A program made the translations under genes and the position numbers. Under the pieces are notes generated by a model that had not been told where the DNA came from, made no database searches, and saw only the letters and a list, made by a program, of their open reading frames with translations. Positions 1 through 4,323 of a stretch of 5,461 bases of DNA are shown here, in pieces. Source of the DNA: JACQHM01 sp964535215 (GTDB taxonomy: Bacteria > Methylomirabilota > Methylomirabilia > Methylomirabilales > JACQHM01); assembly GCA_964535215.1 (NCBI GenBank), contig CAZHST010000101.1, forward strand, positions 1 to 5,461, read 5' to 3'. Position 1 is the first letter of the stretch. Each line of letters starts with the position of its first letter.

Positions 1-186
1 CGGGCGACGGACCAAGATGGTCGGACGCTGCGCCGCTACAGGCGCCGCTGGATCGGGGAGCGCCCCTTTGCGGGGCTGGGCCCCTTTCGCCGCCTCGTGG
101 TACGGTATGAGCGACTGATCACAACCTACGCAGGCTTCTTTCATTTGGCCTGTGCCATGCTCACCCTGAGGAGGGTTTTGAAATGA
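1..186 (+). CDS. IS5-family DDE transposase, C-terminal 61 residues (5' truncated by window edge)
   Basis: Frame 1 is open from the first base to a TGA at 184-186. The peptide contains YRRRWIGERPFAGLGPFRR and then VVRYERLITTYAGFFHLAC, ending in LRRVLK. This matches the C-terminal signature of IS5-type transposases, Y-x2-R-x3-E (visible residues Y13, R16, E20). The E is the third catalytic carboxylate of the DDE triad that cuts and joins the transposon ends. The more usual form in relatives is VERTFAWLG; here it is IGERPFAGL, with Gly in place of Trp. The position seven after the Glu, Lys in IS5 itself, is Gly here, as in IS427-like branches. The first two catalytic residues are off-window, so activity cannot be judged. 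It is the only plus-strand gene seen and is convergent with the rest. Confidence 0.85.
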   Translation, partial: RATDQDGRTLRRYRRRWIGERPFAGLGPFRRLVVRYERLITTYAGFFHLACAMLTLRRVLK

Positions 187-193
187 GTTCTAA
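1..193 (+). mobile_element. right end of an IS5-like insertion sequence (left part outside window)
   Basis: The segment carries the C-terminal coding end of a DDE transposase and probably the right terminus of its element. The other end lies outside the window, so completeness, terminal inverted repeats and target duplication cannot be confirmed. The exact right boundary is uncertain. Option A places it at about 187-207, just after the transposase stop; CTAA (190-193) and TTAA (204-207) there both fit the YTAR target preference known for IS5-group elements. Option B places it near 255, where a TTTTGA-containing sequence lies in inverted orientation. I prefer A, because the minus-strand frame to the right of about 207 still looks like an ordinary membrane-protein sequence. 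Confidence 0.6.
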
Positions 194-255
194 ACATGTA
201 CGTTTAACGTATGAAGCGAAATGCGAAGCCCCAATAGCTCAGTCTCAAAACCTCC
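170..255. repeat. imperfect inverted repeat spanning the IS/stump junction
   Basis: The left arm at 170-187 (GGAGG, G bulge, TTTTGA, AA, TGAG) is complementary to the right arm at 238-255 (CTCA, GTC, TCAAAA, CCTCC). Fifteen bases pair in three blocks around a 50-nt spacer. The left arm is transposase coding sequence and the right arm lies in the truncated frame. It could be a decayed or solo IS end, a target resembling the IS terminus, or chance. A terminator is unlikely because no T-run follows either arm. Confidence 0.35.
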
Positions 256-336
256 GGTGAGAAGGTAAAGGGCCACGACCAATGAAAAATAGAATGTGCC
301 GATCACCAAAGCGGATTTCGCAATACGTTCCTTCAT
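190..336 (-). pseudogene. 5' stump of a membrane-protein gene, apparently cut by the IS
   Basis: A 48-codon minus-strand frame runs from ATG (336-334) to TAG (192-190). It starts 15 bp after the toxin stop, and an in-frame TGA at 348-346 rules out a longer N-terminus. The product begins MKERIAKSALVIGTFYF; positive residues (K2, R4, K7) are followed by a hydrophobic segment at about 9-27, a typical N-in membrane anchor. It continues TGGFETELLGLRISLHTLN and then ends abruptly. From memory, a TGGF...GLRIS.H pattern directly after a first helix occurs at the N-terminus of large polytopic proteins, some in polysaccharide loci; I could not verify this. A possible SD (GAAGG, 349-353) is 12 nt from the ATG, rather distant. 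The abrupt stop beside the IS suggests truncation. The alternative is a genuine single-pass small protein. Confidence 0.55.
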
Positions 337-351
337 TTCCTGTGTTCACCT

Positions 352-699
352 TCAAAGGGGCAGGAACTCAACGCGATTCTGGAAATCCTCCGGCTCACCG
401 GCCTTTGCAATCAGCTCCAAGTCCTGAATGCATTGCCCAATCGAGATGCGCAAGGGATGGGCATAGATGACCCCACTGAACGGCTTATTTCCCTGTTGTC
501 TCCTGGTCGCTTCGGCCAAAAGATCATCATCGAAGGTGAAGAGCACTCGATTGAGTTGGGTAGCCCGATTTAACAACTCCGAGTCGGGTAGCCTATCGGC
601 ACCATCTTCTTGTGCGGTGAGCGCATCAACATGGCGTATGCGGAGCCCCACAGTGATCGCGCGCGGGACATGGGCATCCATGTAGAGCGCGATCGGCAC
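352..699 (-). CDS. DUF5615 PIN-like toxin (VapC45-type)
   Basis: This 115-residue protein has the layout of the DUF5615 PIN-like fold, the VapC45-type ribonuclease toxins. It opens with a strand ending in an acidic residue (ALYMDAHVP, D8). Next comes the variable segment with D32, D35 and D39, then a core strand closed by TFDDDLL (T55, D57, D59), the equivalent of the family T-x-D-x-D motif. The tail (SIGQCIQDLELIA, ending NRVEFLPL) also fits. These acidic residues would bind the catalytic metal; RNA cleavage is inferred from the family. The start is GTG at 699-697, whose G is shared with the antitoxin TAG stop, so translation is probably coupled. GAAGG (709-713) lies 9 nt upstream. The ATG at codon 7 would remove the first core strand. 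Length is normal for the family. Confidence 0.85.
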   Translation of the reverse strand: MPIALYMDAHVPRAITVGLRIRHVDALTAQEDGADRLPDSELLNRATQLNRVLFTFDDDLLAEATRRQQGNKPFSGVIYAHPLRISIGQCIQDLELIAKAGEPEDFQNRVEFLPL

Positions 700-1016
700 T
701 AGCGTAAACCTTCAGCCCGGAGCCGCGCGATGAGGGGGGAGGGCTGGAGCTTAGCCTCCTTTTCTAGCGCCTCGACCTTTTTCAGCCGATCGGCGATCTC
801 CCGGTCCAGTTCCTCCGCGTGGTCCCAGTAGTAAGCGAGAGCCGAATGGATCTGACCCAGGGTCAAGTACGGATGCTGAAAGTGCAATTCTTCCGGGCTC
901 CAGCCATAGGCCAAGCGCTCCACGACCAATTCGACGACCTTCATGGAGGTTCCCTCAATGATAGGCCTCCCCTCTTCATCGAGAACGATATGGGGAAATT
1001 CCGTTTTAACCGCCAT
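699..1016 (-). CDS. DUF433 antitoxin (VapB45-type)
   Basis: This 105-residue protein is a DUF433 member. The signature runs from a glycine-rich turn (GRPIIEGTSMKV, residues 16-27) through VVERLAYGWSPEELH to PYLTLGQIHSALAYYWDH (49-66). The fold is a winged-helix/HTH-like DNA-binding module found in antitoxins such as mycobacterial VapB45. The C-terminal 35 residues are highly charged and probably helical (EELDREIADRLKKVEALEKEAK); by analogy they would wrap the toxin active site. ATG 1016-1014 is preceded by a strong SD, GAAGGGAGGG (1021-1030). Antitoxin-first order with a 1-nt overlap to the toxin is the usual arrangement. Autorepression is expected for the family, and the inverted repeat at 1027-1048 is a candidate operator. 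Confidence 0.85.
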   Translation of the reverse strand: MAVKTEFPHIVLDEEGRPIIEGTSMKVVELVVERLAYGWSPEELHFQHPYLTLGQIHSALAYYWDHAEELDREIADRLKKVEALEKEAKLQPSPLIARLRAEGLR

Positions 1017-1020
1017 CGTG

Positions 1021-1048
1021 CCCTCCCTTCGTCAGCTTATGGACGAAG
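1021..1048 (-). promoter_or_regulatory. antitoxin leader: Shine-Dalgarno plus 7-bp inverted repeat (candidate operator or RNA hairpin)
   Basis: On the minus strand, CTTCGTC (1048-1042), an 8-nt spacer and GACGAAG (1033-1027) form a perfect inverted repeat, extendable by two G-U pairs in RNA. The second arm shares its GAAG with the antitoxin SD (GAAGGGAGGG, 1030-1021). The element lies in the 52-bp gap between the Uma2 stop and the antitoxin start. It could be the binding site of the DUF433 protein, or a hairpin that partly masks the SD. No T-run follows, so it is not an intrinsic terminator. Confidence 0.45.
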
Positions 1049-1068
1049 AAGGACTCAGGGACCCAGGA

Positions 1069-1629
1069 CTACGCGAGCACCTCATCCACCTGAACCTCAA
1101 ACCCCGCCACCACCGACGACCGGGCCCTCCCCCCCGGACCAAAGCGCCCAAGCAGACGATAGCTCCCCTGCTCCAACGTAAAGACCTCGATCATCCCGCC
1201 TTCCGGATCCACGATCCAGTACTCGGCCACGCCGAACTGCTCGTACAGCGCCTTTTTCTCGATCCGATCCCGCCGCCACGTCCCCGGCGAGACCACCTCG
1301 ACGATCAGATCGGGGACGCCGCGAATCCGGTCCTGGATGATCCCCTGCTTTGCAGGGGAGACGTAGATGATGTCAGGCTGCACCACCCGCCGTGGGGTCA
1401 GGATGACATCCAAAGGTGCAACCAAGACCTCCCCCAGTTGGTGCTCAGCCACAAACTGCTCAAGCCGGCGGGCCAAACGGAACGAGATCCGCTGGTGGAG
1501 CGCCCCCGGTGAAGGCGCCATGATGAGTTCTCCTTCCCACAACTCGGTCGGCTGATTCGTCTCAGGCAGCTCGGTGAGCAGTTCGTCGTAGGTCCACACC
1601 CGCTTTCGCCCCACGGCCTTCGCCGCCAT
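1069..1629 (-). CDS. Uma2 family (DUF820) putative restriction-like endonuclease
   Basis: This 186-residue protein is a typical-length Uma2 member, a group with a PD-(D/E)XK nuclease-type fold. Motifs in order are TYDELL (13-18), TELWEGELIMAPSP (28-41), a histidine (H45) before the RISFRLARRLEQF helix, VVQPDIIYVSP (82-92, D86), GVPDLIVEVVSPGT (104-117, with E111), and K125/K126 in the following helix. The conserved GVAEYWIVDP stretch is at 133-142, and a strand-rich tail carries FGPGGRARSSVVAGFEVQV. D86, E111 and K125/K126 are the likely catalytic set, so no inactivation is visible. The biological role of Uma2 proteins is poorly defined; family members are often multicopy in cyanobacteria and environmental bacteria. 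ATG 1629-1627 has a near-ideal SD. It lies 52 bp before the antitoxin gene on the same strand, so co-transcription is possible. Confidence 0.87.
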   Translation of the reverse strand: MAAKAVGRKRVWTYDELLTELPETNQPTELWEGELIMAPSPGALHQRISFRLARRLEQFVAEHQLGEVLVAPLDVILTPRRVVQPDIIYVSPAKQGIIQDRIRGVPDLIVEVVSPGTWRRDRIEKKALYEQFGVAEYWIVDPEGGMIEVFTLEQGSYRLLGRFGPGGRARSSVVAGFEVQVDEVLA

Positions 1630-1636
1630 CCTGGTT

Positions 1637-1644
1637 ACCTCCTT
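1637..1644 (-). promoter_or_regulatory. strong Shine-Dalgarno of the Uma2 gene
   Basis: AAGGAGGT on the minus strand is a near-perfect anti-16S match, 7 nt upstream of ATG 1629-1627. It fixes that start and implies efficient translation of the Uma2 protein. Confidence 0.8.
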
Positions 1645-1673
1645 ACCCCTTCGCTAGTCCCCATCCCCCCGGG

Positions 1674-1701
1674 AATTTACCCGTCCAAGGTCATAGGTGA
1701 A
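1674..1701 (-). promoter_or_regulatory. weak sigma70-like promoter candidate before the Uma2 gene
   Basis: In the 88-bp gap between the phosphotransferase stop and the Uma2 start, TTCACC (1701-1696) and TAAATT (1679-1674) stand 16 bp apart. Each matches 4 of 6 consensus bases. It is the only AT-rich hexamer in the gap and is correctly placed for Uma2, but such matches arise by chance. The gap otherwise has no convincing terminator: only 4-5 bp stems without T-runs, so readthrough from the polysaccharide operon is possible. Confidence 0.2.
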
Positions 1702-1717
1702 GAGCACCCACTTCAGG

Positions 1718-3121
1718 CTAGTAGGCGTTCCTGTTGACCAGCCCCTTCCAGAGGGTGAGCCCCAGGATCTTCAGATCGAAAAGCAAGGACCAGTGCTCGA
1801 TATAGTACAGATCGTACTCGATCCGCTTCTCTAAGGAGGTATTCCCCCGCCAGCCGTTGACCTGGGCCCATCCGGTCATCCCGGCCTTCATCTTGTGGCG
1901 CAGCATGTACCGGGGGATCTGCCTTCGAAAGGCCTCGATGAAGACAGGCCGTTCAGGGCGGGGCCCGACCAGGCTCATCTCCCCCTTGAGCACGTTAATG
2001 AGCTGGGGAAGTTCGTCGAGACTGGTTCGCCGGAGGAAGGCCCCCACCCTTGTCCGCCGGGGATCATCCCTGACGGCCCACACGGGCCCGCTCTCCTCCT
2101 CTGCATCGGCCCGCATGGTCCGGAACTTCAACATGGTAAAGACCCGCCCATCCAGGCCCATCCGCTCCTGCCGGTAGAAGATAGGCCCGGGGGAGGTCAG
2201 CCGGATCAGGAGGGCAATGACCAGCATCAGAGGGGCCGTGAGGAGGAGGGCAAGGGTCGAGAACACCAGGTCAAAGGCCCGTTTGAAGACCAGGTTCCAG
2301 CCATAGAGGGGAGACTCCTGAAGGCTGATGATGGGGAGGCCCTCGAAATCCTCAACCCCTCCCCTGAGGGTCACGTACTGCTGAAGATCCGGGACCACCT
2401 TGATGTCCAGCGGCTGGTCCCCCAAAGCCTTCAAGACCTCACCCACCCGATGGGAGGATTCGAAAGGGAGGGCGATGAAGACCTGATCTATCCCCTTTTC
2501 CATGACAACCCGGCTCACGTCGTGATAGCTCCCCACGACCTTCAGCCCCCTGACCTCGCTTCCCACGAGCCCTGGATCCTCGCTTAAAAAGCCGACGATC
2601 TGGAGCCCGAGTTCCGGATGGGACATCAGCTTCTCCACAAGGGCCTGGGCCGTGCGGCCCACTCCGACCACCAGGGCGTAGCGCAGGTTGTACCCTTTCC
2701 GCCGGGCGAACCGGAGCAGCTCCCGGAAGGCCCCTCGCATGAAGCTAACGGCGGTCGTGCTGAGGATCCAGAAGTAGAGAAAGACCAACCGTGAAAACTC
2801 GTATTGCCGGAGGAAAAACGTGACCGTGACCAGGACCAGGATCGAAAAGGTTGAAGCTTTCGCGATATCCAGGATCTCCCGGAGACGGGAGGAGATCCTC
2901 CGGGGGCGGTACAGGCCAAAGGCCTTAAAGGCCACAGCCCAGATGGGAAGGATGACGGCAAGGAGGAGGAGGTACACCCGGAAGGGGGGGATGCCCTTGT
3001 AGACCGGGATCGGGCCTCCGTAGAACCTGAGGTAATAGGCCAAGAGCCATATGCCCCCGACCACGACCAGGTCCCCAAGGAGCATCAGGTGCTCGAAGAG
3101 CTGGCTATGTCGCTTCAGCAT
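1718..3121 (-). CDS. wcaJ: WcaJ-like undecaprenyl-phosphate glucose phosphotransferase (initiating enzyme)
   Basis: This inner-membrane protein (467 aa, usual WcaJ length) would transfer a sugar-1-phosphate, probably glucose, from UDP-sugar to undecaprenyl phosphate, starting lipid-linked polysaccharide synthesis. Hydrophobic helices lie at about 12-32, 48-70, 90-105 and 111-127. A Rossmann-like CoA-binding-type domain follows (VVGVGRTAQALVE, from 151). The C-terminal catalytic domain has its membrane helix at about 283-308, then SPGPIFYRQERMG (310-322), LKFRTMRADAEEESGPVWA, the SLDELPQL active-site motif with the D369-E370 dyad, LVGPRPERPVF (384-394), MTGWAQVNGWRG and the C-terminal NRNAY. 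All key residues are present. Glucose is inferred from similarity; galactose or another sugar is possible. The start ATG has AAGGA (3128-3132) 6 nt upstream and overlaps the preceding gene by 7 bp, suggesting translational coupling. Confidence 0.93.
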   Translation of the reverse strand: MLKRHSQLFEHLMLLGDLVVVGGIWLLAYYLRFYGGPIPVYKGIPPFRVYLLLLAVILPIWAVAFKAFGLYRPRRISSRLREILDIAKASTFSILVLVTVTFFLRQYEFSRLVFLYFWILSTTAVSFMRGAFRELLRFARRKGYNLRYALVVGVGRTAQALVEKLMSHPELGLQIVGFLSEDPGLVGSEVRGLKVVGSYHDVSRVVMEKGIDQVFIALPFESSHRVGEVLKALGDQPLDIKVVPDLQQYVTLRGGVEDFEGLPIISLQESPLYGWNLVFKRAFDLVFSTLALLLTAPLMLVIALLIRLTSPGPIFYRQERMGLDGRVFTMLKFRTMRADAEEESGPVWAVRDDPRRTRVGAFLRRTSLDELPQLINVLKGEMSLVGPRPERPVFIEAFRRQIPRYMLRHKMKAGMTGWAQVNGWRGNTSLEKRIEYDLYYIEHWSLLFDLKILGLTLWKGLVNRNAY

Positions 3122-4323
3122 CGTTGGTCCTTAAGGATCCCCCTGAGCCTTGCCGAGGCCAGGAGGAGGGCGGTGATGACCCAGAAGGCGACAGCCCCCT
3201 CGGAGTGGAGGGTCGTGTTGAACAGCCCTGCCACAACGATCGTGACAAAGCCCCCCATGGCGGCGTGCCAGAGGGCCCTGTCAAGGTCACCCTTCAGTCT
3301 TTGACGGAGCCTGACCCCTTCCCAGACATAGCCCGTGAGCAGTGCCAGGAGCGTCACGAGCCCTAGAAGCCCCCGCTCCGCCATGACGGTGAAGAACAGG
3401 TTGTGAGCGTGGTTGGTTCGCTTGAAGCCATACTTTTCATGCTCCAGGTTTTTGAAGTTCCTGGGACCTACCCCCAGGAAGGGATGATCCCAAAGGCTCA
3501 GGAGGGAGCCCCTCCACATCCGGATCCGTTCCTCATCAAACGGGTCTAACACCCGCCTGACCTGCGGGGCCCAGAGCATCCCGGTGAGGTAAAAACCCAT
3601 GAAGAGGAGGATGCCGGCTGCAACGACAATGAGCATCGGCCTCCACCGCCGGAGGGAGACGGCCAAGAAGAGGAGGGAGGCAAGGAAGGCGATCCATCCT
3701 CCCCTCGAATAGGTCAGAAAGAGGGCCAAAAGGGTCGCCCCGGTCAGGACCCCCAGGGCGATCCTCGTCTGAACCGACCAATCTCCCAGGAAGAGCAAAC
3801 TGAGCAGGAGGGTCAACATCAAGACGAGATAGGTCGCCGTATGGTTCGGATAGCCTAAAGATTTAATGCCCAACCGGACATCATGGCCGGTCACGTAGTC
3901 AACCAGACCCCACGTGACGCCGATCCCGGTGGAGGCGGCAAAGAGCCAGAGGCAGGAACGGACCTTTTGAGCGCTGTTGATGTCGTTGACGACCACGAGG
4001 AAGAGGGAGAGGGGTCGGAACACGTCCCAGGTCCCTTTCAGCCCTTCCCATCGATCAAAGGCAAAGGCGGCGCTCAAAAGGGACACGAGAAGGTACAGGG
4101 AGAGGAAGACCCCTAAGGGGGTGAAGGTGATCCTGAAGTTGCGGCCAGCCGCCCGCTTCACGACCCATCCCCCTAAGGCGAGAAAGTACCCCACGTTCTT
4201 CAGGGCCTCCGAGATGGGAAGGAAGAGGATCATGAGGCCCAGGCCCCCCATGAAGGCCATGTCGGCCCAGAAGATGACCTGGACGCCTTGGCGCTGATCG
4301 CTCATCGGAGCCTTGGCCGACAT
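3115..4323 (-). CDS. O-antigen ligase/polymerase family membrane protein (Wzy_C, WaaL-like)
   Basis: This 402-residue protein is highly hydrophobic, with roughly 10-12 predicted membrane helices. The Wzy_C core is clear: LALFLTYSRGGWIAF (residues 199-213, with R207), then a periplasmic loop with RIRMWRGSLLSLWDHPFLGVGPRNF (from R266). After that comes NHAHNLFFTVMAERGLLG, which fits the WaaL motif H[NSQ]-x9-G-x-x-G (H307, N308, G318, G321). Arginines and this histidine are reported as essential in WaaL ligases. The enzyme would act on undecaprenyl-diphosphate glycans at the periplasmic face, as ligase to lipid A-core or as a Wzy-type polymerase; motif similarity alone does not decide. The start at 4323 is chosen for its strong SD; ATG 4305 (M7), forming an ATGA overlap with the GT4 stop, is an alternative. 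Neighbours overlap by 22 bp and 7 bp, so this is one operon. Confidence 0.9.
   Translation of the reverse strand: MSAKAPMSDQRQGVQVIFWADMAFMGGLGLMILFLPISEALKNVGYFLALGGWVVKRAAGRNFRITFTPLGVFLSLYLLVSLLSAAFAFDRWEGLKGTWDVFRPLSLFLVVVNDINSAQKVRSCLWLFAASTGIGVTWGLVDYVTGHDVRLGIKSLGYPNHTATYLVLMLTLLLSLLFLGDWSVQTRIALGVLTGATLLALFLTYSRGGWIAFLASLLFLAVSLRRWRPMLIVVAAGILLFMGFYLTGMLWAPQVRRVLDPFDEERIRMWRGSLLSLWDHPFLGVGPRNFKNLEHEKYGFKRTNHAHNLFFTVMAERGLLGLVTLLALLTGYVWEGVRLRQRLKGDLDRALWHAAMGGFVTIVVAGLFNTTLHSEGAVAFWVITALLLASARLRGILKDQRC

Noticed and set aside
229..300. tRNA-like start (CCCCAATAGCTCAGT)
   Set aside because: It resembles an acceptor stem plus A-box, but the D-loop GG, anticodon stem, T-loop (GGTTC-type B-box) and matching 3' acceptor are all missing.
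282..470. Plus-strand 62-codon frame over the stump and toxin end
   Set aside because: No Shine-Dalgarno or domain-like pattern, and it lies antisense to the toxin C-terminus.
1097..1279. Minus-strand 60-codon frame inside the Uma2 gene
   Set aside because: An out-of-frame shadow of the conserved Uma2 C-terminal half, rich in Gly/Arg and without its own motifs.
943..1512. Plus-strand open frame (189 codons) antisense to the Uma2 and antitoxin genes
   Set aside because: Low-complexity Pro/Arg/His composition and no recognisable domain; both minus-strand genes there are well supported.
1674..1715. Intrinsic terminator after the phosphotransferase gene
   Set aside because: Only short stems are present (TGAAG/CTTCA and CGGG/CCCG on the minus strand) and none is followed by a T-run.
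1895..2587. Long plus-strand open frame (230 codons) antisense to the phosphotransferase
   Set aside because: It is proline/histidine/glycine-rich shadow coding typical of the antisense of GC-rich genes. The opposite strand has an unmistakable conserved enzyme.
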